Of a stretch of 64,000 nucleotides of DNA, positions 10,222 to 21,990 are shown one piece after another. The notes under the pieces were generated by a model. That model made no database searches, was not told where the DNA came from, and saw nothing but the letters and a program-made list of their open reading frames with translations. Source of the stretch: Chrysoperla carnea (Eukaryota; Arthropoda; Insecta; Neuroptera; Chrysopidae); contig NC_058339.1 of NCBI RefSeq assembly GCF_905475395.1, forward strand, positions 45,331,172-45,395,171. Direction: 5' to 3'. Made by a program: the position numbers and the translations under genes. Within the stretch, counting starts at the first letter, position 1; every line of letters begins with the position of its first letter.

Positions 10222-12831
10222 AGTAACATAATATTTTGATAAAACGAAATATTTTAACTATACTGTGATAAAATTTAAATGGTGTTAAAATTGAGCCAGG
10301 TAGCTTTGGAATTCATTACAATCAACTTTCACTGCACTGCTTTCTCTTTCCTGAAAAATCGTCGAAAGAAGGAGAATTCCTCAAGTAAAATCATGTAAAA
10401 AGCTGGTAGAAAATCTCTTCTTACACATTTAAGTGAATTAACATCTTTACGTAGAGGTAGTGTGAGAATTTCACTTTAAATTTGGTTTTCCTTGTTTTAA
10501 TACAACAAATGTAACATTTTGCACTTAATTTAAGAGTAACACAATGTTGGAACGTGGTTACGAGAAACTAATACATATAAACACACACTCTCACATCCTC
10601 AAACACATCCACCAACAACAGTTTTATATTTAAACACAGGGTTGCTTTTTGATGATTAGACAACGGAAAAGTTTGGTTTTTTTTTTACACAAAATGTTTA
10701 GTAACTGTATGATGTTTAAAAATAAAAAGTTTTTTCATTTAGTCTCTTTTTTTACATTTTAATAAATAAATCACAGATACTTTTACTTTTTTGTTTTTAT
10801 ACAAAACTACACAATCCAATAATAGTCATTTCATTTTTCTTTTTTTTTTCGTTTTTTAATATATACTTAGATATACTTTTACTTAAAAAAACATTTTTAT
10901 GTAAATACTTTTTTAAAATAACTTTATTCTTTTGAGGTTTTAACTTTAATATTATAACAATCATTTGCATGTGAAATGCAAGTCATTATTTTGTTTACAA
11001 TGAATCGATGTTTATACTTACCTTATGGCGGTATTTAATGATAATTATACATCATAGTCCATTCAATTGAGTACTTCAAGTCGCAGTATGTAAGAAAAAA
11101 GTTTAAAAAAATTTGTTTGAGGTAAAAAAAAAAATTAATTAATTCGGTGTCATTATTTCTGAGTATTTAATACCCGAAAGTTTTTAAAACCCATTATAAC
11201 TTAAAAGCAAAATTATTTATCGCTCACTGAAGCTGCGGTTTCCTTGACCTCTTTGAGCGTATTAACTATTCTATTTAGTGTCGCTGCGGCTTCGTTGGAG
11301 TTTGCACAATTGTCACGTGAAATTTATTCACCTATATGCTTTTAATATGCTTCCTCATTTCTTATTTGAGCCAATGCAGAGTTGGTTTATTTTATGTTGG
11401 ACTTTATAAACAAAGAGAATAAATAATAAAATACGTATATACATATGTAATATTGTTTACTCTCTTTGTTTGGAAGGTCCAACATAAAATAAAAAAAGTC
11501 TATTTTTTTTTCTCAAATTAAAAGTATTATTAGATATCGAGAATTTATTCAGCTTTGGAATAAGTTTTTGTACGATACACTGTGTGTGTGATATCTTATC
11601 GATCTAGCTAAAGTAGCAAAATATGTGTAAAACAATGATTTTTGAGTAGATGCTATCTTAAAATGGTCACAAATTTCAACATGAAATGATTCTGTAGAGT
11701 ACATTACAATTTCCCATTTTGTTTATACATAACCAAATGTTTGTTCATTTTGGTTGGACTATATATTAATTATACCTATTCAATTACTTTTGATTTAATC
11801 AAATAGTATTGTTTTTTATCAAATTATGAAGGATAAATATAATAGTTCTATAAAAAAATTGGAAAAGTTTCGTTTTAGTAAATTTTCGAGGCGGCAGGTC
11901 GAGATCAAATGAAAATTGGTTTGATCATCTCTTATCGGGAAAGAATTCAGGCATTAAAAATGGTCTGAATAGACCTGAAGAGGTTAACCGGAATTTTTGA
12001 AAGAATCATAAAAATTGTGGTCTTAAATGTGGCATTACGTAAAATATGGGTATTATGTAGAAAAATTGACTTTTAAATATACCACACATTTAACCATACA
12101 TTTGTATTTTGATTAAATTTTGGAAAATCTAGATACTAGGTAATATTATCATTCTGATCAACAGTCTAAATGGGCACTTAAAATAACAAAGCCGAATTTC
12201 CTAATTCCATTTAAAGAGACTATTGTAACTGAATGAATACATGAGGCTGTAACTGAATGTAACTGAATGAATACATTAGCAGGCGAAGCATTTAACGATA
12301 TATAAAATTTAATTGGACATTATAAGAGCAAAAACCGTCTCACACTGTTAATTTAAAGCTTACCTTTAAAATGGCCACAAATAAGTTTAATGTAAACCGT
12401 TCGTCCCGATGTGTAAAAGTTGCTGCTCTCCGATTTCGTCGAGCAGAAAATAGTATACACTCCATGGAAAATATGTCTCAAATCTCATAATTGTCAACCT
12501 CGGCTTCGCCTCGTACGACAATAGATATGAGATCTGAGACATTCTTTACTTTTGCTCCCTAGATGTGCTAAATACTATTATTGAAGCCTTCTGTATGTGA
12601 AGCGAGCATCATAGGCACAAGATCACGACCTCATGGAGAATACTATTGATATTTAGAGATAATTAAATATAAAAAAGTGTCGATCGAACACTTTTTTTGT
12701 CTAGCCCCTCATTTTCCTAGCGTGCGATAAGGATCGTAGCTCTAATAACCATAATAATAAACAATAAACCTAAAAATATAATTTTTGTTTATGCAAAATA
12801 TAATTAATCTTTTGTATCTTTTTTCTTACAG
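10222..12831. other. intergenic region between P450 and stargazin-like genes, with two hairpins
   Basis: I find no coding sequence. It probably contains promoter DNA for both divergent genes and an upstream untranslated exon of the stargazin-like gene, but I cannot place any promoter. An inverted repeat lies at 11365-11520: ATTTTATGTTGGAC...AACAAAGAGA on the left, and its near reverse complement on the right. A smaller hairpin at 12473-12545 has arms ATGTCTCA.ATCTCATA.TTGTC around CTCGGCTTCGCCTCG. Both look like old non-autonomous elements. Confidence 0.5.
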
Positions 12832-13379
12832 GTTTGAAAATGCGAAAAATAACTACAACGCACAACTCACTAACCTTTTAGTGGTTATTGCATAAGGAAC
12901 AATAAGAAAAAATAAATTTAAAAAAGAAAGTTAAAATAAAAATACAAATAAAATGAATTTGGTATCAATAAATAAATATAATAAAATCAATTTAAAATTA
13001 TTCGAATATATCAAATTCAGTCGTCACAATAACAACAATATAACCATAAGATTAATTTATCTTTCTTCTTGATATTAATAAAAAAAAAAGAAAAATAAAA
13101 CTAACATAAAATAATAATAAACCAACCACAACTAAGATACAACAAAAGAAAAAAAGAAAATTTTTTTTGATATAAAAGAAGAGACGAAAATATGAATAAA
13201 AAACCAATATATCATCAGCAATATCGCTACCACCAATTCATTATAAAAACAGCATTAAAGTTTAAAGACATTGAAAAAATGTACATATTTCTGTGATATT
13301 AATAGAAAAAGAACCTAAAACTTTAATAAAAAAAACCTTAAATAATAAAATAGTACTTAAAAAACACGAATTTAACATT
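12832..13379 (+). other. probable 5' UTR part of the first coding exon, stargazin-like gene
   Basis: A strong acceptor, with a pyrimidine-rich tract ending TTTTTTCTTACAG, sits at about 12818-12831. From there to the ATG at 13380 the sequence is A-rich and has stops in all frames, as expected of an insect 5' UTR. Several short upstream ORFs are present, for example one starting at 12840. This implies at least one further non-coding exon upstream. The exon boundary is inferred from the splice-site consensus only. Confidence 0.5.
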
Positions 13380-13755
13380 ATGCTACGGGGAACTCACGGA
13401 TTATCGGGAACACCACGATCAACATTAAACGCACATCATCCCCATCATCATCATAATCATAGCGCGAGTGCACCACAGTTAAATAACTCTAGTGATTTTT
13501 CGATGTCGTCTAGTAACGAAATACCATATTCGTTATCGTTAACACATTTAGAATTAACTGTAACATGTTTATGGTTGTTAACGCCGTTATTAGCAACTAT
13601 ATCGATTACAAATGTTATAATCGCGGTTGCAACAAATTCATGGTTGGAAACGGAAGAAAAAATGAAGAATCCTGTACATAATGGAACAGTGGGCGAAAGT
13701 GTTTATTTAGCGAAATTAACAATATCAGGATTATGGACGTTATGTTATACAAATC
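13380..13755 (+). CDS. stg1: stargazin-like (CACNG family) protein, first coding exon
   Basis: This exon encodes the N-terminus of a four-TM claudin-fold membrane protein. Family members are gamma subunits of voltage-gated calcium channels or auxiliary subunits (TARPs) of AMPA-type glutamate receptors. The 125 codons before the donor (C|GTAAGT, phase 1) give a cytoplasmic N-tail with a His cluster (residues 19-27), a first membrane segment around 58-84 (LELTVTCLWLLTPL start), then an extracellular part with SWLETEEKM, an N-G-T glycosylation site (101-103), and the claudin-superfamily signature GLWTLC (117-122). The ATG at 13380 is the first in frame; an open GTG-start frame at 13293 is untranslated leader. 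The remaining TM segments are not found downstream in this window. It resembles Drosophila stg1 as I remember that family; orthology is inferred. Confidence 0.82.
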
Positions 13756-13885
13756 GTAAGTAGATTGTTTGTTTCTATTTTAAATATGTCCAAAGAATCA
13801 TTGCTGAAAGGAAATGAAAAGTTGATAGCCTGCTGTGTACAAAGAATTTTTTCTTTGAGTCAGCTTTGCTGTATTAAGTTGTATA

Positions 13886-14208
13886 CAGAATGTTCGATTT
13901 ACATCTAGGCACATAAATATTACGAGTGCAGTTTAGTAATATGACAGAATACATGCGTTAGGCAATGCATCTAAGTGAGAGGTATTATATACACGTGTTG
14001 AAATGCTTCGATGCGTTGAGATAGTTGTAAGACGTTTGGAGAGTGGGAGTTTCTTAGTTGAATAGATGAACTACAACAGATAAGCCATGATACAAGTCAC
14101 TTTTGCAATTTCATATAACATCTATAATACCTCTTACTTAGATGCTTAACGCATGTATTCTGTCATACTCGTGATATTTATATGAATAGATGTAAATCGA
14201 ACATTCTG
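13886..14208. mobile_element. 0.3-kb TIR element (MITE), copy 1
   Basis: The element has perfect 22-bp ends: CAGAATGTTCGATTTACATC on the left, with its reverse complement ending CGAACATTCTG on the right. The similarity continues inward as an imperfect inverted repeat (AATGCATCTAAGTGAGAGGT against ACCTCTTACTTAGATGC). The interior has GTTGTAAGACG and GAGAGTGGGAGTTTC. There is no coding capacity. It lies 130 bp inside the first intron of the stargazin-like gene. Related copies are at 63319-63639 and 57870-58157. I cannot see a clear target duplication. Confidence 0.88.
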
Positions 14209-14609
14209 AACAACAAACATGGATAGTTCATTCCCAGATGCCTGCAAAGAGTTTACTGTGAATACTGTGATATTTCTTAACGTTATTAACGCCAGAATAA
14301 ATATTTTTAGTCAACTCTAACTGGTCAATCGTTTATAGTCCTTCAGAGTTTACTCTACATATTTCTTCAGCTGTTGCTGTATCAATTTTGTCCTGACAAA
14401 ATTTAAAATATATTGCAGTACATACAGGATGTACCGTTAATCGGTATTAAAAAATTCTTGAGAATAAGTAAGATGCAGAAAAATGTTTCAGGCAAATTTT
14501 TTAATTTAGAAACGTGTCAGGCAAAGTTTTATGGTGATATTAAATTTTACTTTTGTAGGTACTATTTTATATTAAAAACATTTTATTTTTTACGAAACAC
14601 TATTCTCAC

Positions 14610-14775
14610 ACTTGAAAAATAGCTAAGAACACTCTCCGTTAAATTATCTTTCAAATGAAACCAAAAAATTAAAATCAGTTCATCCGTTTAGGCACTACGA
14701 TGCCACAGATAGTTAAACACACAGACACACCCACATAGCGGTCAAACTTCCCCTTTTTTTAGTTCGGGGGTTAAA
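14610..14775 (+). repeat. decayed retroelement tail
   Basis: It contains AAGAACACTCTCCGTTAAATT, CAGTTCATCCGTTTAGGC, ACGATGCCACAGA and ACACACAGACACACCC, and ends in TTCGGGGGTTAAAAA. The same ordered phrases occur at 18600-19160 and, in reverse, at 47860-48140. Such phrases are common in insect genomes as 3' parts of LINE or SINE-like elements; the family is not named here. Confidence 0.65.
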
Positions 14776-17700
14776 AATGAAAATGTATGTCACCCTTTAT
14801 TATTTTAACATTCACTGTTTTTTTTACCACTTGCATCTACAAAATGCAAACATACGCATACATCAATAAAATTTATTGCATATAGAACTCTTTGGGCAAT
14901 TTGTTTATATGTATAGAACTTTGAAAAGCATTTTAGAATAAAACACAAACGAAGCATCGACCAATTTGTAAATATAGAGACAGCGAAGTTATACTACACA
15001 ATTACATCATGTAGGTACTTTATTGTACACTTTACTATAGGTATTTGTTGTTGTGTATATAACAATGAAAATATCAAGTGCATTTTCATTGGGTATCGTA
15101 AATTGTATTCGATAAACATTTGAATAGAAAGTTCGAAAGTCTTGTATTATTTAACTATAACTTGTATTATTTAACTTTAGTTGTGTTTCACTTTAGTATA
15201 GTAAGTTCATCATAGGAGACATATGATGTACCATATATAATACAGTCGTTTTTACAACAGTTTAATCAACAAACCTTCGAAAAATAAATGTAATCTAGAC
15301 AATTCTAAAAAGAAATAAACAATATCGTTGTATATTACGTAAACAAAGATAGAGAAAATATACAAATAATATACATACGATAGAACATACGTGACAGTTC
15401 CAGAATTTGCTAGACTGTTGATTGCAACCATATAAACAGGGCACAGTATGCGATACAGACAGACTATAATACAGAGAGATTACAATCGGGGAGATTACGA
15501 TACAGATTCGTCAAGTTAACTACAGAAGTTTTATCATCTATCAGCATAACATTAAATTGTGCGTAGTAAAATACTTAACAATAAAAATTCGTATAATTGT
15601 TATACAGTTCAATTTTTTATTACACAAATTCGATTACGTTAAGCCCGCTACAATTTAAACAACAATACTGTGTGATGAGTAGAATTTTATTTCATTCCCG
15701 GCCGATTATTCGTTCCCAAAATAACACCGTCTTTGTATGCTATTTTTGAAGTGAAAACGGGAAGTAGGGGAAAATGTTATAGGTTCGCATTACCGGCATG
15801 CTGTACGCGCGTTGGCATTCTTATAGCAGTGTACCTGTAGCTATACAGCTGACGTATTGTGTAACAATAGTGCTACGTATATAACAAGTACATTGAAATT
15901 TATGTTAATACAAATCCTATCCACAAATCATATGATTATATATAAATTGTTATTTAAATTGCATTGTATTTATATTTTGTCATAATATTGTACGGCTCGT
16001 AATATATTTAAATAATAAAAATCCATATAAACATGCATATAATTGTTGTATCAATAGATGTGAAAACCAGATTGCTGTTGATAATTTTAATTCAAATATA
16101 ATTGAAATTTGTATACTAAAAGTTTATACTATAAGTTTTCACTTCTATCGACAGTCCCTATGACAGCCAATTTTTTTATTAACTATAAGATGGCAGTCTT
16201 AACCATTCAAAGACTCTTGCAAGCTTGAAATCGTTTTTCTTGGTCCCTGTGCAAAATATGTTGTTTTTGTTGGATTCTACTCATAGCATAAGATTGTGTC
16301 TACAAAGTTTCCCTGCTTTACATGTTTTTGGAGATGAAATCCCAAGATGATTTTACTAATAGTGTTACGGTATTTTCGTAATAACACTTACTATTCATGT
16401 ATAGTTAAGCAATTTATTTGTGTATGAAACTTTAACATTAGTTGACTTCGATTTCTCACTAAATGCCTAGCATGTCTATCGAATTAATAGACAATACTAT
16501 AGTCATTTAAATCATTTTGTAAATCTAAAATCATTTTATCTATTTTTGATAATTGTCACTTGAAGACAATATTTCATTATTAGATTAAAATATCTCAAAA
16601 TTAATAATCTTTATATTTTAAATAACGTGATTAAAAATTTTTATTTTCAGTTTTAAGATGATTGGACAAGCCAATCTTTTGGGAACCAAAAAAGAAAATA
16701 TACGCACACTCATTCAGATATTCCGTATTTTTTTTAAAAGAGTGGTTAACAAGTTCAAATTGGTGAAATATAGAAATAACTGTCGTAAAAACACATGCAA
16801 TAGCTTGTTGAATTCGAAATCATGTCTAGAAAAATGTGCCTGAAAGAGTTTTTCAGTACATAAAAATTTTCAAAAATTATAAACAATTAAAGATTAAAAA
16901 AAAGAATTTCGTTTTCTACCAATATTTCAAAAAATAAATAGATTCTTTAAAAAGATTTTTAAAAAAATGATTCTTAAAGAAGAGAAAATTTTAAATAAAA
17001 AACTTCCACTCTTGGAAGTCTATTTCCAGTATTTATTTATAATTTTAATTTAATGCTGAAAATAGGTCTCGTGCGTCACTTTTAGGTTGTTACATTGTCA
17101 AAAACTAGTATCTCACAGTTAAAATTATCTTTAAGTTAATTTTTCAACATGTTAGACAATTGTTTATTCAGAAAATTTTCGTTTTCATTGTAAACTAAAA
17201 AAATGATTAACTGATGGACTTAAATTTTTTTTGGGTGCGTGGAGCCCTCTTATGTATATATATAAACTTAACAAGATGACGTCAAAAGAGTTTTAGAAGA
17301 GTATTAATTTTAATACTTTGTTTATAACAATTTTTGAACGTTAACAAAAAATGGATAAAAAATGAAAAAAACATCGGTTACTAACACTTTAGCAGTTTTA
17401 TAACACCATCAATTTGAATTAATTTATTTGAATATCCTGAAATAATTATAAACGTAATGAATTAACCAGTAAACGTTATTGGGTACCCACCATATATTAT
17501 ATTACAACAAAAGTTTAACAATAGTGAAGCCCATATAACAAAGTTTGGTAACAATAAAACTAACCACAAACAAACAACAAAATAAAACATATAGCGGTAA
17601 TAACGGTTGAGTATGACAGAAAACTAAGAAACAATGTGCTACCATAATATATATACGTAGCGAATACAGATAGTGCACTATAGTGTCCATGATGGACTTA

Positions 17701-17990
17701 GTTAAATTTAATTGGCAGAAATTATATCTTCTTGGAAATACCAAATATATGTATATAACATTAAGGATAATTGTAATTGCAAAATGCAAATGACTACTAT
17801 AAGAAACTAGATAAAACATACGAAAATTATTCTATTATCAGTGTGTGCGATTAAAGAAAATACTTCGGAAAGATATAATATAGACGAGGGGAAAATACCC
17901 TCCTATAAGGGAACCACCATGCTTGATTTTTGTTGCCCATGGCCGTGCGCATTCTCAGTTCCGGGAATAAAGAGCAGGTAATATATCCAA
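14776..17990. other. intronic or intergenic AT-rich stretch
   Basis: Apparently part of the first intron of the stargazin-like gene. I see no exon that would continue the protein. Short open frames (for example 16658-16843 and 17502-17819) have no recognisable domain and low-complexity composition. No RNA gene was noticed. Confidence 0.4.
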
Positions 17991-18064
17991 AAAAATGAAA
18001 TACGTAAAAATAAATAAAGATCATTTACGTATTTCTCAGAGTTTTTATGACACATTCATGACTA

Positions 18065-18260
18065 TTTTATATATAACTAGCTTGGTACCCACCCGCTCCG
18101 CTGAGCCTAAAAGCAAAGACCACCACGTTATAGGCTTCATCTTCCTTGCTCTCACTTGGCCCCCGTTTTTCACCCCCTTAGGAATAGAGTTTCGGAAAAT
18201 GCCTACGTCCTACAAAGAAGACACCTTCCAAGTTTTAGGTTTGACAGTCATTCGGGACAA
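18065..18260 (+). repeat. dispersed repeat fragment with GC-richer core
   Basis: The phrase ACTAGCTTGGTACCCACCCG followed by CTCCGCTGAGC, then AAAGACCACCACGTTATAGG and CACTTGGCCCCCGTTTTTCA, stands out in base composition. It parallels the block at 46750-46860 (GCACCCGCTTCGCTTGGC, AAAGACTACCGCGCTATAAA, TCACTTGTTACCCC). The open frame spanning it (17995-18279) is therefore repeat-derived rather than a gene. Confidence 0.6.
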
Positions 18261-18291
18261 AGCATTTTATAATTCATAATTTTGTATGAAT

Positions 18292-18379
18292 ATTGGCTTT
18301 AAAGTATTACCTTAGTAACCAATATGTATACTATTATTTTTATACATATTGGTTACTAAGGTAATACTTTAAAGCCAAT
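18292..18379. repeat. perfect 39-bp palindrome with 10-nt loop
   Basis: The left arm 18292-18330 (starting ATTGGCTTTAAAGTATTACC) is the exact reverse complement of the right arm 18341-18379. The loop is CTATTATTTT. One mismatch further out, the similarity continues weakly (TGAATATTGG against TGAAAATTGG). Perfect arms imply a recent origin. It could be a small foldback MITE or a fold-back duplication made during replication. Confidence 0.93.
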
Positions 18380-18599
18380 TTTCATCATGATTGATAAAAA
18401 GAATTTATTGCCAATATATTACAATCAAGTATCCCAATGTGTTCGTAGAAGTTCCTTAATTCTAATACCATCTTCTATTAATAATTTTGGTATATACCAA
18501 TGTTTTGTTTTTAAATCATGATTTTAAATTCAAAGTACTAAATCATAAATAAGTATCCATTGCATACTTCAGAATATTATATCGTAAAATTACTAACAA

Positions 18600-19160
18600 G
18601 TGAAATTTACAAACTTTGAAAACCCCCGACAAATGCGATTTATTCCTTGTAAACCGACATGTGGAAACTCAGCTATAAAATGTTCTCAATCGAGTCGGTT
18701 TGACCGTTTAGAGGTTACGATGCCACTGAGAAACACACAGATGCACAGATAAACACTTGAAACTTATAACACTCCTTCTTAAATCAATATCAAAATGATG
18801 GTCAAGGACATCAGATGCGATGAAAAGGATACTTAGAGAGCTATCATTTTTTTGGATCAATTATTGGAAATATTTTAATTGAAATTGAAATATTTGAGTT
18901 ATGACTTTGTTCTTTTAAGTTATTGTTTTGAATTACCTAATTATTTTACCGTTTCACTTTTCGAAATGAATTGAGTCAGGTGTATTTGACCATTCATTTC
19001 CATAGTAATTACTTATATGTTAAAATTATAATATGTCATGCCTTTTCCAAACTGAATTGATTTTGAAGATCATCGCCAATTTTTTAATTTTTTCGGGTAT
19101 GTAGCCCTAAGCTCGCACTCGGAACAAAACTAAGAACACTCTCCGTTAAATTACCTCTTT
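18600..19160 (+). repeat. decayed retroelement tail, second copy
   Basis: It includes GTTTGACCGTTTAGAGGTTA, CGATGCCACTGAGAAACACA, and later CCTTTTCCAAACTGA, GAAGATCATCGCCAATTTTT and AGAACACTCTCCGTTAAATT. The last phrases match the reverse complement of 47980-48110 in the same order. Non-coding. Confidence 0.6.
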
Positions 19161-19299
19161 AATCTATTTCGGTATAGCATGCAGAGTTCTAGTAGGTTCC
19201 ATTGAGGGTATTTCGGTAGAGGGTTCAAAATATTATTCTTATGTTTATGCTTTTTTTGTGTTTAACTGATAACACGTAACTAAAGCATGTATGGTAATG

Positions 19300-19430
19300 C
19301 GTTCGTTGTTATAGCCGATATGTCATTATAACCGATGTTGTTCCAGCAGATACATTCATGCATGTGGTTATAAAGAGCTTCAGTAGGGACCGGAATTTTG
19401 TCGGTATAACCAATTCGCTATATAAGCAGT
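19300..19430 (+). repeat. degenerate GTTATAACCGATGT-type repeat
   Basis: Several imperfect repeats of a unit like GTTATA.CCGAT occur (GTTATAGCCGATATGTCATT, ATAACCGATGTTG, CGGTATAACC), around GGACCGGAATTTTGTCG. This resembles a repeat seen in other insect genomes. It has no coding role. Confidence 0.45.
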
Positions 19431-20164
19431 TTAGAATGTAACTATGTTAGTTTTTGTTTTATTTCTTATTAAGTATAGCTCTAGCTGGTTTAAACACATT
19501 CTTGGTTTATTATAAGAGGGTCTCAACTACTTAAAATGAAGTACCAAATTGTATTTAAATTTGCACATTAATTTTGATAATCCATCTATCTTAAATACCA
19601 ATTTTGTGGTTACTTAAATATGAACGGAAGCGTCCACCACCATATTCACTGTAAATATGTTGTTTTGCTTCTATGTGTATGTGTGTGTGTGTATGTGCAG
19701 TATGCTAGTTAGTAAGTCGTAGCCGTAGAATTATAAGACAGGAAATTGTGTGATAATAATTAGAGAATAAACTTAACAACAATTATTATTATTTGTTTAA
19801 CAACATTAAAATTATTTTACTTATTGTGTATATAATTTTCTTCATTAATTTCCATCTTGTTGGTTATGTTATCTTGGTTATAAGTTGTATGTGTTGTCTA
19901 AGAGAAAGTTGTACCTTGGATAATGATTTAAATTTGTATGCTCTCATTTATTTTTATAATATAGCATAGGGACGGAAATTGGTGGTTTAAAATAGAACCA
20001 GAATAACAAAATTATACTGAGTTTCAGTAGGTGTTGAAAAAATAGATGTACCAATATCCAAAAACTATAGTAATTTACCACAATACTATTCGAATGTATG
20101 AATAAACTGCTTGATAAAAATAGCCTGCTCTTTTTATAGTACACTCATGCTATCGTTATTTCAG

Positions 20165-20420
20165 CGTTTTGGTTATTTTTTTCACGAACGTTTTTTCTGG
20201 AAAGCTTATACCATTATTTTTGTAATTAAATTACCTTTCTTGTCATACCAATTTCGATGAGTAACAGAACGGTGTAGTTACCTTTATTGACTTACCTGGT
20301 CATGAATAGATCTACACCTATCTGTTAAGCAATCGAAATTGGTATCAAAATAATTTAATAAGCAAAATAATGGTATAGGCTTGCTTAAAAAAACTTTCAA
20401 GGAAAAATTGATTAAAATTA
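20165..20420. mobile_element. foldback element, copy A
   Basis: The arms converge on GGTGTAG...CTACACC in the middle. Outward they read ATACCAATTTCGAT, ATTAAATTA and TATACCATTATTTT on the left, with the diverged reverse complement on the right (20330-20395). It is the same family as 21325-21550. The spacer contains TTCATGAATAGATC-like sequence. No coding capacity. Confidence 0.75.
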
Positions 20421-20429
20421 TTTTAATTA

Positions 20430-20600
20430 AAAAAAAACATAAACACTTTTCGATAGGATATATTGAATTACTTGTTCATGAATAGATCTACACCGATATG
20501 TTAACCAATCGAAATTGAATAAAATTATTTTCATTAAAAATAGCCATAAACACTTTTCGATAGAAACATTTTGATATAAGTGTTTCAAATTAATACAATT
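20430..20600 (+). repeat. partial copy of the same foldback family
   Basis: It repeats the right half of copy A: GTTCATGAATAGATCTACAC, then TTAACCAATCGAAATTG, and a tail AAAATAGCCATAAACACTTTTC. The tail ACACTTTTCGATA occurs three times between 20440 and 21610. This shows a nested or tandem build-up of one element family. Confidence 0.6.
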
Positions 20601-20928
20601 TCATAAAAATATGTCTCATTTGGTTATCAAATTGGTGAAGATCGACCTTATACAGTCTCTTACACTAAGTGTATCATTACAAATTTTATCTCATCATCAT
20701 CTCAGTTATATTTTAATCTGAAATGGTAAAACAAAGATTACACACAAATAATAAGCACTATTCTCTCGATTTCTTGCCCGTTTGTAGCAATATCAATCAA
20801 GAAACATTAATCCAATGTACATTATCATTAAGGTACAACAACCTACCCTATATATGTTTTTGTTATATAAAATTATTCATGTATGAAGAATAATTACTAT
20901 TACGATTTTGGAATAGTTCATATTCTTG

Positions 20929-20954
20929 TTATTATTATTATTATTATTATTATA
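20929..20954. repeat. (ATT)n microsatellite
   Basis: About 26 bp of uninterrupted ATT trinucleotide repeats in an AT-rich stretch. Confidence 0.9.
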
Positions 20955-21324
20955 ACTTTGATTATGCTCATTTTATTTTACTATGTTAAAATATTATATG
21001 TAGCTCAAGCTCTGTATACATTGTTGGGGTTGTTTATACTTTATATTGTTATTGTTTGTTGAAATGTTTCTGTTCTTCTTTAATAACAATTATAAATGTC
21101 TGATCCACATAAAATAAATCAGAATATTTCCTGAAGGTAGAAAAATGGGAAAGTGGCGAGTTTTCAAAGCAAAATGAGTCATTAAGTTTGTATTTTTTGT
21201 CTAAAACGTTTTCTAAACATCAACTTTACTTACGCCCCCTTGGAAAATAATGGTGTATTTGACCGTCGAGTTCGCCGTGCTCCTTTAAAGAATGACATAA
21301 AAAAAAGGATACAGTATACTTTGC

Positions 21325-21550
21325 GATGAACGCAAGCTAATGCCATTTTTTTCGTAATTAAGTAATCTTTCGTCTGATACTAAATTCAATTGGCTTACAG
21401 ATTGGTGTAGATCTGTTGATACCATATGAACAGGTTTAAATCAATAGATCGACAACTACATCGATCTGTAAACCAATCCCAATTGATATCAGAAGAAATA
21501 TAATTTTATTACGAAAATAATGGTATTGGCTTGCCTGTAAAAATCCCTTC
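21325..21550. mobile_element. foldback element, copy B
   Basis: The arms are about 95 bp. The left arm includes AATGCCATTTTTTTCGTAAT, CGTCTGATACTAAATTC and TTACAGATTGGTGTAGATC. The right arm is the reverse complement with mismatches and ends AAAATAATGGTATTGGC. It is followed by the family tail AAAATAGCC.GGAACACTTT. No coding capacity. Confidence 0.78.
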
Positions 21551-21654
21551 ATGGAAAAAATTGGTTAAAATTGATTTAATTAAAAATAGCCAGGAACACT
21601 TTTCGATATAAAGAAATATAATGGGAGAGTTCAAAAATCAATAAAATTTCCAAA

Positions 21655-21832
21655 AAAAAATATGTCTTTAATTAAACACATTTTATTTGCTTAAAATCCA
21701 CTTTATTTAAAAATTTTGTCTATCAAAATATTTTGTTTATGATCAGTGGATTTTAAGCAAATAAAATGTGTTTAATTAATGTTAATAACTTCCGCAAATT
21801 AACGCTCTCAAACTTAAATAAAAAATATGTCT
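21655..21832. mobile_element. hairpin insertion flanked by 13-bp direct repeats
   Basis: The direct repeat AAAAAATATGTCT occurs at 21655-21667 and 21820-21832. Between them is a 152-bp insert. It begins exactly with a perfect 35-bp inverted repeat (21668-21702 and 21745-21779, outer sequence TTAATTAAACACATTTTATT) and ends with a 40-nt unpaired tail. A related uninterrupted sequence at 20607 (AAAATATGTCTCATTTGGTT) shows the likely empty site. The direct repeats therefore look like a target-site duplication from a recent insertion. Confidence 0.85.
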
Positions 21833-21990
21833 CATTTGGTTCAGATGGGTGAAAGATCGTTTTATATCTACTTCTAAGTACACACTTACGTCATTTAGGA
21901 AACGTCTGTGTAAAATTTCATACTAATAGATCCAGCGGTTTTAGTTGTGCGTTGATCGATTAGTCCTGTCAGCCAGTTCTGTTTCTTCTT
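21833..21990 (+). repeat. retroelement tail fragment
   Basis: It starts CATTTGGTTCAGATGGGTGA, shared with 20617 onward (CATTTGGTTATCAAATTGGTGA), and continues to AAATTTCATACTAATAGATC and AGCGGTTTTAGTTGTGCGTT. This is a phrase typical of decayed insect LINE or SINE 3' parts. Confidence 0.55.

Noticed and set aside
13293..13379. Upstream extension of the stargazin-like protein
   Set aside because: The frame opens with GTG, not ATG. The sequence is A-rich leader and the ATG at 13380 is the first in frame.
16644..16843. Second exon of the stargazin-like gene after an acceptor-like TTTTATTTTCAG
   Set aside because: The following frame is Lys/Asn-rich with no membrane segment or claudin-fold similarity.
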